Part shown: one piece after another, positions 27,756 to 35,826 of the stretch
How the letters are laid out: each line of letters begins with the position of its first letter
Numbering within the stretch: the stretch's first letter is position 1
Assembly: GCF_001422725.1 (NCBI RefSeq)
Contig: NZ_LMMA01000001.1
Coordinates: 777,041-841,040, forward strand
Length of the DNA stretch: 64,000 bases
Reading direction: 5' to 3'
DNA from: Flavobacterium sp. Leaf82
GTDB lineage: Bacteria > Bacteroidota > Bacteroidia > Flavobacteriales > Flavobacteriaceae
Translations under genes and position numbers: made by a program
Notes under the pieces: model-generated
Told to the model about the DNA's origin: nothing
The model's database searches: none
What the model saw: the letters and a program-made list of their open reading frames with translations, nothing else

Positions 27756-28163
27756 TTATTCCTTGTCAGTAACAGGATCGATATTTTTTTGCACTATCGT
27801 TTCAGTTTTTTCAGTGGTATCTGTTGTAGTTTCTGAAATAACAGTTTTGGTTTCGCCGGAAACTTCATTTGTTTTTTCTTTTACAGAATCGATTACATCG
27901 CTTAATGAATCTGATGCTTTTTCTACATATTCACTCACAATATCTTTTGCTTTATGGGCATATTCTACGGCATTGTCCAATATGGGTTCTGCTGCTTCTT
28001 TTGCTTTTGCGATAGTTTCCTCAGCAAAAGTCTCTGCTTTGTCGATGTAAGGAGCAGCTGCTTCTTTAGCCTGTTCAAACTTAACCTCGGCTTCTGTTGC
28101 TAAATCTGAAGCAGAATCTTTGGTCTTGCCAAATAAATTCTTGAAAAATGAAGATAATCCCAT
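27756..28163 (-). CDS. Ala/Lys/Glu-rich amphipathic helix protein (YtxH/apolipoprotein-like)
   Basis: A 135-residue soluble protein with no signal peptide or membrane helix. After 'MGLSSFFKNLFGKTKD' it consists of repeated 11-residue-like amphipathic helix units rich in Ala, Glu and Lys ('AKEAAAPYIDKAETFAEE', 'AKEAAEPILDNAVEYAHK', 'AKDIVSEYVEKASD'). A Thr/Glu-rich tail follows. This pattern is seen in YtxH, LEA-like and apolipoprotein-like stress proteins. I infer a stress or membrane-surface role, but do not recognise a characterised homologue. Confidence 0.65.
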   Translation of the reverse strand: MGLSSFFKNLFGKTKDSASDLATEAEVKFEQAKEAAAPYIDKAETFAEETIAKAKEAAEPILDNAVEYAHKAKDIVSEYVEKASDSLSDVIDSVKEKTNEVSGETKTVISETTTDTTEKTETIVQKNIDPVTDKE

Positions 28164-28253
28164 AGTTTTATATTGATTGGTTTAGAATACAATATTAACT
28201 ATTTTTATCATATTGCGGCTTAATAATTTATTGAATATTAAGGAGATACGAAT

Positions 28254-28295
28254 AAAATACAGAAAGCGTCTCATTTGAGACGCTTTCTGTATTTT
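28254..28295 (-). terminator. Long-stem terminator after the Nfu gene
   Basis: A perfect 20-bp stem (28254-28273 with 28276-28295) has a loop of only two bases by direct pairing. On the minus strand it follows the stop codon at 28309 by 13 bases and ends in a T-rich run. Confidence 0.85.
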
Positions 28296-28308
28296 TTAGA
28301 ACAAAATA

Positions 28309-29208
28309 TTATGCATTTACAGCTTCCACTTTTATTGCTTCGTCATTTAGCATGCTTTTCAGCATATTTTCGATTCCGCTTTTTAAAGTAAAAGTAGACG
28401 ACGGACAACCGCTGCAAGCACCTTGCAGGATTACTTTAACCGTTTTATCATTCTCGTTATAAGAATCAAAAGCAATGTTTCCGCCATCAGCCGCAACTGC
28501 TGGTTTCACATATTCTTCTAATATATTAATAATTTGCTGAGAAGTAACATCTAACTTATCAAATGCTTCATCTTTAGTGATGTCATTTTTTGTAGCAACT
28601 TCAATTAAAGTTTCATTTAAAACAGTTCCGCCATTTTCAATAAATTGTTTGATGAAAGTTCGTACTTCAAGGGTAATTTCGTCCCAGTTGTTAACATCAT
28701 ATTTCGTTACCGAAATATAATTTTCATCAATAAAAACTTCTTTTACATAAGGAAATTTAAACAATTCTTTTGCTAATGGAGAAGAAGCAGTCTGGTCAAT
28801 ATTTTTATATTCAACAGCATTTCTCGTCAACATTCTGCTTACAACAAATTTTAAGGCAGAAGGATTTGGAGTTGTTTCTCCGTAAACAGTAATAGGTTGT
28901 TTTTTAGGCTGATTTTCATCAACTTTTATTATAACGCCACCTTTGTCAACAAACGATTCAATTTGTTCAGCAACAGCGTCTTTAACATCGTCCCATTCTA
29001 CAATACTGTATCTTTCGATCGCAATAAAGTTTCCTGAAATGTATACTGTTTTAACAAACGGAAGATAAAATAATTGTTGTGCTAAAGGTGATGATTGTGC
29101 TTCGTCAATATTTTTAAATTCAAAATTTTGATTTTGCGTGATGAAATCTTCAAATTCAAACTTTAGGATAGTCGGATTTTGAGTTTCTTTTATGGTGATT
29201 TTTGTCAT
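28309..29208 (-). CDS. NifU/Nfu family Fe-S scaffold with duplicated N-domain
   Basis: A 299-residue protein. Two similar Nfu N-terminal-type domains lie at about 3-90 and 105-195; each carries 'ssPLAxxLFxxPxVKxVxI' and a W-D motif. The C-terminal NifU domain (about 220-290) has the Fe-S cluster site 'GACSGCPSS' and 'VAADGGNIAF'. Nfu proteins carry 4Fe-4S clusters to target enzymes. The usual architecture has one N-domain; the duplication is recurrent in Bacteroidota to my recollection. It is monocistronic, with a promoter match 16 bases upstream and a strong terminator. Confidence 0.92.
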   Translation of the reverse strand: MTKITIKETQNPTILKFEFEDFITQNQNFEFKNIDEAQSSPLAQQLFYLPFVKTVYISGNFIAIERYSIVEWDDVKDAVAEQIESFVDKGGVIIKVDENQPKKQPITVYGETTPNPSALKFVVSRMLTRNAVEYKNIDQTASSPLAKELFKFPYVKEVFIDENYISVTKYDVNNWDEITLEVRTFIKQFIENGGTVLNETLIEVATKNDITKDEAFDKLDVTSQQIINILEEYVKPAVAADGGNIAFDSYNENDKTVKVILQGACSGCPSSTFTLKSGIENMLKSMLNDEAIKVEAVNA

Positions 29209-29224
29209 GATTTGTAATTTTCCA

Positions 29225-29232
29225 CAAATTTA
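29225..29232 (-). promoter_or_regulatory. Candidate -7 promoter element for the Nfu gene
   Basis: On the minus strand this reads TAAATTTG, an exact TAnnTTTG match, 16 bases before the ATG at 29208. Confidence 0.45.
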
Positions 29233-29351
29233 GTAAAGTTATTTTCTACTAATACCTATATTTGATTTTTTAATAAAATAATTAAGACTCTTTTCAAATA
29301 AATCGTATTAAATTACAAGAGTCTAAAATATATTTAAGCAAAATTGCCTTT

Positions 29352-30341
29352 ATGGAATTTAGAATCAAGGTTTTATTTCTTTTTTTAATAACAACATTTT
29401 ATTCTTATTCGCAAGAAGGAATACCTGTTTATTCAGATTATTTGTCAGATAACTATTACTTGATTCACCCATCAATGGCTGGCGCGGCGAATTGTGCAAA
29501 AATAAGATTGACAGCCAGAAAACAATGGTTTGGTCAGGAAGATGCACCTACACTTCAAACGTTAACTTTTAACGGAAGAATAGGGGAGAGATCCGGAGCC
29601 GGAATTATTATTTTTAATGATAAAAATGGTTACCATTCGCAAAAAGGAGTAAAGCTTACTTATGCACATCATATCATGTTTTCGAGAGATGAGCTCGATT
29701 TAAACCAACTTTCGTTTGGTATTAGTGGAGGAATAATTCAGAGTCAGTTAGACGAAACCAAATTTGGAGGTACTTTTGATCCAATAGTTTTTGGACAGAT
29801 TCAAAAAGATTCTTATTTTAATGTTGATGTTGGAGCCTCTTATAATTATCTTGATTTTTATGCGCATGCAACCGTTCAGGGATTGCTTGAAACGAGACGC
29901 GAATTATATACGGATTATGAGAGCGATAATGTGAGAAAATTTCTTTTAAGTGCGGGATATGTTTTTGGTAAAAGCAATTCGATTACCTGGGAACCTTCTG
30001 TTTTGTTTCAGGTATTTGATAAAACAAAAGAGAAATCGGTCGATTTAAACTTAAAAGCGTATAAGAGCATGGATTTTGGAAGTTTATGGGCTGCCTTATC
30101 ATACAGAAGAAGTTTTGATGGTGCGGAATATAGCAATTCAAGTGGTGTAGCTGCTCAAAAATTACAATACATTACGCCAATAATTGGTCTTAATTATAAG
30201 AATTTTATGTTTGCCTATACATATTCACAAGTTACGGGCGATGTAAAATTTGATACCGGAGGATACCATCAAATTACTTTGGGTATCAATTTATTTTGTA
30301 AAAAGGAACGTTACGATTGTAATTGTCCTGCAATTAATTAA
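29352..30341 (+). CDS. PorP/SprF-family outer-membrane protein
   Basis: A 329-residue protein with a signal peptide (cleavage after 'FYSYSQ') and the PorP/SprF opening 'YSDYLSDNYYLIHPSMAGAA'. Further family features are 'TARKQWFG' and 'GERSGAGIIIFNDKNG', then barrel strands. SprF and PorP relatives help T9SS export or retention of particular surface proteins. Most such genes neighbour a large secreted adhesin; here no cargo gene is adjacent. The C-terminus is unusual in ending with three cysteines ('CKKERYDCNCPAIN'). The carbonic anhydrase gene starts 9 bases downstream. Confidence 0.9.
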   Translation: MEFRIKVLFLFLITTFYSYSQEGIPVYSDYLSDNYYLIHPSMAGAANCAKIRLTARKQWFGQEDAPTLQTLTFNGRIGERSGAGIIIFNDKNGYHSQKGVKLTYAHHIMFSRDELDLNQLSFGISGGIIQSQLDETKFGGTFDPIVFGQIQKDSYFNVDVGASYNYLDFYAHATVQGLLETRRELYTDYESDNVRKFLLSAGYVFGKSNSITWEPSVLFQVFDKTKEKSVDLNLKAYKSMDFGSLWAALSYRRSFDGAEYSNSSGVAAQKLQYITPIIGLNYKNFMFAYTYSQVTGDVKFDTGGYHQITLGINLFCKKERYDCNCPAIN

Positions 30342-30350
30342 ATTTTTATT

Positions 30351-30869
30351 ATGCTTATTAAATCTGTAAACGGAAAAACGCCTTCGATTCCTGAGGACTG
30401 TTATGTTGCCGAAAATGCTACAATTGTTGGCGACGTTACTTTTGGAGATTCTTGCAGTGTTTGGTTTAATGCTGTAATTCGCGGCGATGTCAATTTTATA
30501 TCAATTGGCAATAAAGTAAATATTCAGGATGGAGCGATTATTCATTGTACGTATCAAAAACACCCAACTATTATAGGTAATAATGTTTCAATAGGACACA
30601 ATGCCATTGTTCACGGATGTAAAATTCACGACAATGTTTTAATTGGTATGGGAGCAATCGTAATGGATAATTGTGTTGTAGAAAGCAATTCGATTATCGC
30701 TGCCGGAGCTGTTGTAACACAAAATACAGTTGTTGCATCAGGAACTATTTATGCCGGTGTTCCTGCAAAAAAGGTAAAAGACATTGATCAGTCTGACTTC
30801 GCTGGCGAAATTGAGCGTATTTCAAACAATTATGTAATGTATTCCGGATGGTTTAAGAACGAAGAATAA
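30351..30869 (+). CDS. Gamma carbonic anhydrase family protein
   Basis: A 172-residue left-handed beta-helix protein with hexapeptide repeats ('IVGDVTFGDSCSVWFNAVIRGDV'). The three metal-binding histidines of the gamma class are present at His65, His83 and His88 ('IIHCTYQ', 'SIGHNAIVHGC'). The family includes the YrdA/CaiE group, many of which have little measured carbonic anhydrase activity, so the activity is uncertain. It lies 9 bases after the PorP/SprF-like gene and converges with the response regulator with a 1-base gap. Confidence 0.9.
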   Translation: MLIKSVNGKTPSIPEDCYVAENATIVGDVTFGDSCSVWFNAVIRGDVNFISIGNKVNIQDGAIIHCTYQKHPTIIGNNVSIGHNAIVHGCKIHDNVLIGMGAIVMDNCVVESNSIIAAGAVVTQNTVVASGTIYAGVPAKKVKDIDQSDFAGEIERISNNYVMYSGWFKNEE

Positions 30870-30870
30870 A

Positions 30871-31587
30871 CTACAAATTTATTCTTTCAAAAAAAGCACT
30901 TTTATAACTTTCGCTAATTGGAATTCGTTTATCACTAATCAAAACTTTATTTTTCTGGATTGATTTTACATGTTTTATATTAATGATATAAGACCTGTGA
31001 ATTCGGGAGAAACCTTTGCTTGAAAGTAAATTTTCCAGTTTTATAAGACTGATTAAGGTAAGCGTGAACTTATTATCCGTAGTATATATTTTGACATAAT
31101 CTTTTAGTCCTTCTATAAATAAAATATCCGAAAAATTCATTTTTACATTCTCATATTCTGCTCTTACAAACATAAAATCCTGTTCTAATTCCGGTGCAGT
31201 TGTGCTTTCAGAAATGGCCTGAACATTGGCAGCAGGATTTAAAATTTGTTGTGCCCTGACAACCGATTTTAAAAAACGATGAAATGGAATGGGCTTTACT
31301 AAATAATCTACAGCACCAAGATTAAAACCTTCAACGGCATAATCAGAAAAAGCAGTCGTAAAAATAACCAAAGGCTTTTTTTCGATCGTATTTAAAAAAT
31401 CAATTCCTGAAAAATGAGGCATCTGAATGTCCAGAAAAATCAAATCAACATTGTTCTGGTTGATAAATGAAACAGCATCAATAGCATTATTAAAAGTAGT
31501 GAGAAGTTCCAGCGAATCTATCTTTCGAACAAAATCTTCTAATAATTCAACCGCTAAAGGTTCATCGTCAATAATTACACATTTCAT
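30871..31587 (-). CDS. LytTR-family response regulator
   Basis: A 238-residue response regulator. The receiver domain (1-120) has 'IIDDEP' acidic residues, phospho-acceptor Asp53 in 'LIFLDIQMPHFSG', Thr in 'VIFTTAF' and Lys in 'YLVKPI'. The LytTR DNA-binding domain covers about 132-238 ('FIEGLKDYVKIYT', 'FSRIHRSYIINIKHV'). It is paired with the LytS-like kinase at 32415-33518, but the dioxygenase-like gene lies between them. A 103-base gap with its own promoter motif precedes it. Confidence 0.94.
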   Translation of the reverse strand: MKCVIIDDEPLAVELLEDFVRKIDSLELLTTFNNAIDAVSFINQNNVDLIFLDIQMPHFSGIDFLNTIEKKPLVIFTTAFSDYAVEGFNLGAVDYLVKPIPFHRFLKSVVRAQQILNPAANVQAISESTTAPELEQDFMFVRAEYENVKMNFSDILFIEGLKDYVKIYTTDNKFTLTLISLIKLENLLSSKGFSRIHRSYIINIKHVKSIQKNKVLISDKRIPISESYKSAFFERINL

Positions 31588-31622
31588 TTGTTGAAGTTTT
31601 AGGTTTAAAGATTTGATTTGGT

Positions 31623-31633
31623 GTTCAAAAGTA
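31623..31633 (-). promoter_or_regulatory. Candidate promoter box for the response regulator
   Basis: The minus strand reads TACTTTTG within an 11-mer (plus-strand GTTCAAAAGTA) that recurs exactly at 35721-35731, ahead of the first gene of the cluster. It fits the TAnnTTTG -7 element. It lies 36 bases before the response regulator ATG. Confidence 0.4.
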
Positions 31634-31690
31634 CTTTTAAACTAGTAAATTAAGTTTTAAAATTATCATAAAAAACAGATCGAACTTGAT

Positions 31691-32401
31691 TTATCCGTTT
31701 ACAGTAATTGTTTTGCTTAAAGTGTAACCGTCTGTTAGATTACCTGTTAGGGTTGCTAATTCATCAGCCAAACTATCAGAGAAAACATTGTCTTTTGTAT
31801 TCGCAGTGTCGGCCTGACCGTGAGCAGCATAATTTGTACTCGAATAAACGGTACTTGAAATGGTTTCCGGAAAAGCAATCTGAGTTACTAATAAGGAAGA
31901 TCCGGTACTGCTTAATACTTCGACATGCACATGAGGCGCCCTGCCTTGATACCAACCCGGATAAATCGAAATAAACGAAACTTCTCCTTTAGCATTTGTA
32001 GTTTGTCTGCCTCTTAAAAAATGAACCGTTGTATAATCAGTTTGCTGCATCGACGTCCCGCCATATTCAGAGTAATTTCCATCTTTATCACAATGCCAGA
32101 TATCGACTAAAACACCGGCAAGTGGCGAACAATTGTTGTTTTTGTTTTCGATAACTAAATTGATCAGCAAAGCAACTCCAACACGATCTGATTTTATGTT
32201 TTCTAAAACCAATTGGCTTGGCGTTTTGATAGGGAATGGTCCTTTAGTTTCTGATGGAGAAACCGAACAACTGTCATCTTCAGAAGAGGTTGTGCCTTTG
32301 TCATCATTATCATTTTTAGAACAGGATTCTAATAACTTAGAAGCTGTTGCTAAAGAAGCAATTCCTAAAATACCGTTTCGAATGAATTTTTTTCTGTCCA
32401 T
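31691..32401 (-). CDS. Intradiol ring-cleavage dioxygenase-like lipoprotein
   Basis: A 236-residue exported protein with an N-terminal hydrophobic segment, a lipobox-like 'LLESC' (Cys27) and an Asp/Ser-rich linker. The catalytic core matches the protocatechuate/catechol dioxygenase fold: 'ADIWHCD'-like 'VDIWHCDKDGNYSEYGG', 'RGRQTTNAKGEVSF', 'IYPGWYQGRAPHVHV'. The Tyr, Tyr, His, His iron ligands all appear to be present. The N-terminus has RKK rather than a twin-arginine pair. Such exported homologues in Bacteroidota have no settled substrate. It sits between a histidine kinase and its regulator. Confidence 0.82.
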   Translation of the reverse strand: MDRKKFIRNGILGIASLATASKLLESCSKNDNDDKGTTSSEDDSCSVSPSETKGPFPIKTPSQLVLENIKSDRVGVALLINLVIENKNNNCSPLAGVLVDIWHCDKDGNYSEYGGTSMQQTDYTTVHFLRGRQTTNAKGEVSFISIYPGWYQGRAPHVHVEVLSSTGSSLLVTQIAFPETISSTVYSSTNYAAHGQADTANTKDNVFSDSLADELATLTGNLTDGYTLSKTITVNG

Positions 32402-32414
32402 ATTCAGTTTCTGT

Positions 32415-33518
32415 TTAATTTATTGCGGTTTGGATTTTATCTAATTTTAAATTCAAATGCACACGATAGTATTGATTGTCTTGTGTGATTTTAAGTTCAT
32501 GTGCGTTTGGATAAAGTAAATCCAGTCGGTTTTGAATGTTTACCAAACCAATTCCTGAATTTTCAGGATCTTTGACATAGCTTTCAATCGTATTTTCGAT
32601 CCAGAAATCGAGACTGTTTTCCAGGATAAAAATTTTGATCTTTACATGTGCCGCACCTTTATAATCAGTTCCGTATTTAAAGGCATTTTCTACAAACGAA
32701 ATCAATAATAGAGGTTCAATAAACTTGTTGCGCGTGTCTCCATGAACATTAATAACAATATCTTCTATATTATTCAGTCTTAGTTTTTGCAGCTCGATAT
32801 AATTTTGAATGTAATTGACTTCTTTTTCTAAAGCCACCGTTTTATTATCTGTTTCATACAGCATATAGCGCATTAATTCTGACAATGTGACGATGGCATC
32901 AGGGACCAAATCAGATTTTTTATGTGCCAGAGAATAAATACTGTTTAATGAATTGAATAGAAAATGCGGATTGGTTTGTTTGCGCAAATAAATCAATTCC
33001 GTATTTGTTCTGTGGGTTTCGGCAATTAATTTGTTTTGTTGGTTGTTATAAAATTCAGTTAGTGTTCTAATAATAGCACTTATGGTAATAATTAAAATAT
33101 AGAAAAAAGAAGGACCAATTTTAAAAAATAAGGGCTGTCTTGTCGCCATTATAGCTGTGACCCGTTTTCCTTTAAATATTAATTTAAGATCCTCAGGAGG
33201 AGGTCCCATTGCGGGTCTTGTATGCCTAAATTCAGGAATAAAATAATTAATCCTGATAATCATAAAAAGTAAAATAAGAGCAAATACAAATACAAAATAA
33301 AGCCAGTATTTTTTTTCTAAAAGTAACACAGGAACCAAATAAAAATAGTTCAGATAAAACAGCAGAATTCCGGTACTCCATTGTACATAGAAATCATTAT
33401 TGATCCTAAACGGACTTTCATAAAATTGAATTAATGAAGTCAGAATAAAGAAAACCCATATAATGCAATGGAATAAAATTTTATTTGAGCTTGTATTTTT
33501 GATGGTATCTAGTGTCAT
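32415..33518 (-). CDS. LytS-like sensor histidine kinase
   Basis: A 367-residue membrane kinase. Four hydrophobic segments lie at about 14-31, 47-67, 72-92 and 137-152. A short coiled linker leads to the His_kinase domain with phospho-acceptor His185 in 'NPHFLFNSLNSIY'. The ATPase part has an N-box 'FVENAFKYG' and G-box 'NSGIGLVNIQNRLDLLYP'. The class normally signals to LytTR regulators, consistent with the gene at 30871-31587. Its start codon directly abuts the DUF4907 stop. The signal sensed is unknown; there is no extracytoplasmic sensor domain of note. Confidence 0.93.
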   Translation of the reverse strand: MTLDTIKNTSSNKILFHCIIWVFFILTSLIQFYESPFRINNDFYVQWSTGILLFYLNYFYLVPVLLLEKKYWLYFVFVFALILLFMIIRINYFIPEFRHTRPAMGPPPEDLKLIFKGKRVTAIMATRQPLFFKIGPSFFYILIITISAIIRTLTEFYNNQQNKLIAETHRTNTELIYLRKQTNPHFLFNSLNSIYSLAHKKSDLVPDAIVTLSELMRYMLYETDNKTVALEKEVNYIQNYIELQKLRLNNIEDIVINVHGDTRNKFIEPLLLISFVENAFKYGTDYKGAAHVKIKIFILENSLDFWIENTIESYVKDPENSGIGLVNIQNRLDLLYPNAHELKITQDNQYYRVHLNLKLDKIQTAIN

Positions 33519-33839
33519 TTATAATTTTATTTTTAATAAAATTAAATCATTTTTGGTTACCGTTGGTGATATCTTTTGATTGAGTTTGTCTACTACTAGG
33601 TCTGCAACTTTTAGTGCATCGCTTTCTGTCGAGAAACTTTTAGTGTCATTTATTACCGGAATAATAGATTGTTTAATTATGGTTTTATTTTTAAAAGCAA
33701 CTGTATATCCCCAGCCTGTTGCAGTTTTGAAGGATGTGCTTTTAAATTTCTCATGCTTTACACAAGCAGTAAATTGTAAAACCAGTAAAAGAAACAATAA
33801 ATTCTTCTGGATTTTACTCCAGAAGAATTGTTTTTTCAT
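33519..33839 (-). CDS. DUF4907 domain protein
   Basis: A 106-residue predicted lipoprotein with a signal peptide and lipobox 'LQFTACVKHEK'. The mature part matches DUF4907 ('GWGYTVAFKNKTIIKQSIIPV', 'FSTESDALKVADLVVDKL'). The ATG at 33839 is chosen; an ATG at 33851 would overlap the Kelch gene's stop. Function is unknown. The family is repeatedly found beside Kelch-type lipoproteins in Bacteroidota to my recollection, and that is the arrangement here. Confidence 0.75.
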   Translation of the reverse strand: MKKQFFWSKIQKNLLFLLLVLQFTACVKHEKFKSTSFKTATGWGYTVAFKNKTIIKQSIIPVINDTKSFSTESDALKVADLVVDKLNQKISPTVTKNDLILLKIKL

Positions 33840-33840
33840 G

Positions 33841-34848
33841 TTAATTATCATCGCTGTTTTGCTCTTCTAAAGGTTTAAATTCCCATGCGTCATCAAAGTA
33901 AGTAGAACCCACTCTTCCTAACATATAAAAACCACGATTGTTGATCGCAAAACCAACAGCATCTGTTCTGCTCGCACCTTCCATAGGAGTTCTTTCTGTC
34001 CATAAATCTGTTGCCGGATTATATTCCCAGATTGTCTTGATGCTTTCTCCTCCCACAACATATCCTAATCCGTTCATAGAGAAACTCGAAGCGTTTGAAC
34101 GAACAATTGCATAGTCATCGTTATAACTGTAATCATCATCAGTATCTTTATCGATATCACGTTTTCTGGTCCAGACATCAGTAGCAGGATCAAATTCCCA
34201 GAAATCTTCCTGATAAACCCCGTTATTAATTCCGGTTCCAAGATAAACTTTGTCCGCAATTATAAAAGCAGTAGCATTACGTCTTTTATTTCCGCTAAAT
34301 CCGTTTACAAGTGTCCATGTATTTGTCACATCGCTATATTGATAGAAATCTTTAAGATAATTTCCGTCATAACCAGTACCAAAATAAGCTTTTCCTCCGG
34401 CCTGAAAACCTACAGCGGCATAACGGCCAGTTCCTGCAAAATCAGTTTTTTGAGTCCAGCTATTACTGGTAGGATCGTATTGATAAAAATCTTTTAATTT
34501 ATTTGTACCATCGTAACCAAGACCAATATATCCTTTTTCGTTAAGCGCAAAACTAGAGGCAGAACTTCTGCCAACTCCTGTAAAATCTGCTTTTTGCTCC
34601 CAATAATCACCTGTAGAATTATAAGCCCATAAATCTTTTAAATAAACATCACCAGTATAACCTGTTGCTATATAAGCATAATCTCCAATAACAAAACTGG
34701 TAGCACTAGATCTCGCAGGGCCATCAAATGCTGATTTTTTAACCCAGTTTCCCATTAAATCATCATCGTCATCATCGTTGCTGCAGCCTATAAAAACCAG
34801 ACTCGAAAACAATGCAGCGAATAATATTCCTTTTTTAAAATTATTCAT
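33841..34848 (-). CDS. Kelch-repeat lipoprotein
   Basis: A 335-residue lipoprotein ('LVFIGCSND', Cys22) with a poly-Asp linker. Six Kelch repeats follow at about 50-residue spacing, each with a Gly pair or equivalent ('ATGYTG', 'GLGYDG', 'GTGYDG', 'GTGINNG', 'VGGES', 'LGRVG') and a Tyr/Trp pair ('YNSTGDYW', 'YDPTSNSW', 'FDPATDVW', 'YNPATDLW'). This predicts a six-bladed propeller on the cell surface or in the periplasm. It is one base from the DUF4907 stop-start region and 16 bases after the barrel gene. The ligand is unknown. Confidence 0.9.
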   Translation of the reverse strand: MNNFKKGILFAALFSSLVFIGCSNDDDDDDLMGNWVKKSAFDGPARSSATSFVIGDYAYIATGYTGDVYLKDLWAYNSTGDYWEQKADFTGVGRSSASSFALNEKGYIGLGYDGTNKLKDFYQYDPTSNSWTQKTDFAGTGRYAAVGFQAGGKAYFGTGYDGNYLKDFYQYSDVTNTWTLVNGFSGNKRRNATAFIIADKVYLGTGINNGVYQEDFWEFDPATDVWTRKRDIDKDTDDDYSYNDDYAIVRSNASSFSMNGLGYVVGGESIKTIWEYNPATDLWTERTPMEGASRTDAVGFAINNRGFYMLGRVGSTYFDDAWEFKPLEEQNSDDN

Positions 34849-34864
34849 AGTGTATTAAATTTAT

Positions 34865-35707
34865 TTATTGTTTGTATTTGATGCCAATTCCTAAAACATA
34901 CCCGTTACCGGTATTAAAATCATAAACTTTATGATCGTCATTATCCATCAGGTTGTATTTTTTGTCAAAATCATATCCTGCTTTAAAATTCAGAAACCAG
35001 TTTTTTTCTACATTTCTTTCATATTCAATAGCCGAAGTCATTTGCGACAAACTAACTTTTGTGGCATTATTATCCAGATTTTTTTGTGGATCTAAATGAT
35101 AAAAATTGCCATTAAAACTATTGCTGAGACTGAACTTATTTCTATTATTATTGGAGTATGAAATTTTAGAATCCGGAAAACCAATCAGTAAAGAACTTTG
35201 ATTATTTACTATATAATTTAATGCTAAAACAGGCATGAATTTAGGTGTGCCAAAAACAGTTGTTCGTGCTGCACCAATGCTAATGTTTGTTTTTGAATTC
35301 AATTGCTGCCTAATCTCAAAACTTCCTAAAATCGAAAAGTCAGAAGTATCTAAATTGCTTTGAAAATTTACCATTGGAGTAATAGAAAAGTTTAAACTTG
35401 TTTTGTCTGATATCTCATGAGAAAATTTAAGCTTATCCTGAATCTGATTAAATCCATCCAAATTCTGATAGGCATTAAAAGCGCCTAATTCATAATTTAC
35501 TTTCAAATTCGAATATTCCAATGTATTCGTTATCGTGTTTTTACTGCCAGCTTTCGTCTTAAACGAGACATTTATATTGGTTTCATTAAAATCAATCTTA
35601 TCAGTAGGTTCTGTTTTTATATTCATATTTACCAAAAAGTTCTCCTGAGCTTTCATATTGAAAATTGAAATCAAAAAAACCGAACAAATTAAAAACCTTG
35701 TTTTCAT
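34865..35707 (-). CDS. Putative outer-membrane beta-barrel protein
   Basis: A 280-residue exported protein: signal peptide to 'FNMKAQ', then alternating polar/hydrophobic strands and a C-terminal segment 'GNGYVLGIGIKYKQ' typical of small barrels. It may belong to the DUF6268-type barrels, though I cannot confirm that. It is the first gene of the minus-strand cluster ending with the LytTR regulator, and a TACTTTTG promoter motif lies 16 bases upstream. No function is assigned. Confidence 0.65.
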   Translation of the reverse strand: MKTRFLICSVFLISIFNMKAQENFLVNMNIKTEPTDKIDFNETNINVSFKTKAGSKNTITNTLEYSNLKVNYELGAFNAYQNLDGFNQIQDKLKFSHEISDKTSLNFSITPMVNFQSNLDTSDFSILGSFEIRQQLNSKTNISIGAARTTVFGTPKFMPVLALNYIVNNQSSLLIGFPDSKISYSNNNRNKFSLSNSFNGNFYHLDPQKNLDNNATKVSLSQMTSAIEYERNVEKNWFLNFKAGYDFDKKYNLMDNDDHKVYDFNTGNGYVLGIGIKYKQ

Positions 35708-35720
35708 TACTTATTTATTG

Positions 35721-35731
35721 GTTCAAAAGTA
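35721..35731 (-). promoter_or_regulatory. Candidate promoter box for the Kelch/two-component cluster
   Basis: The minus strand reads TACTTTTG (TAnnTTTG fit) inside an 11-mer identical to that before the response regulator gene at 31623-31633. Confidence 0.4.
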
Positions 35732-35826
35732 GGAGGCTAATGGTTTTAAAAAAAAGAAGATATATGTATGACACTTTTTGATAGACAAAACAGCCTTTTT
35801 TAAGGTTGAATGAAGTATTGCCGGTG

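Noticed and set aside
27763..28050. 95-codon open frame opposite the amphipathic helix gene
   Set aside because: Ser/Val/Phe-rich composition is what the antisense of an Ala/Glu/Lys-rich helix gives; no promoter or homology seen.
31691..32401. Twin-arginine signal on the dioxygenase-like protein
   Set aside because: The N-terminus has RKK rather than an RR pair, and a lipobox-like cysteine follows, so Sec lipoprotein export is more likely.
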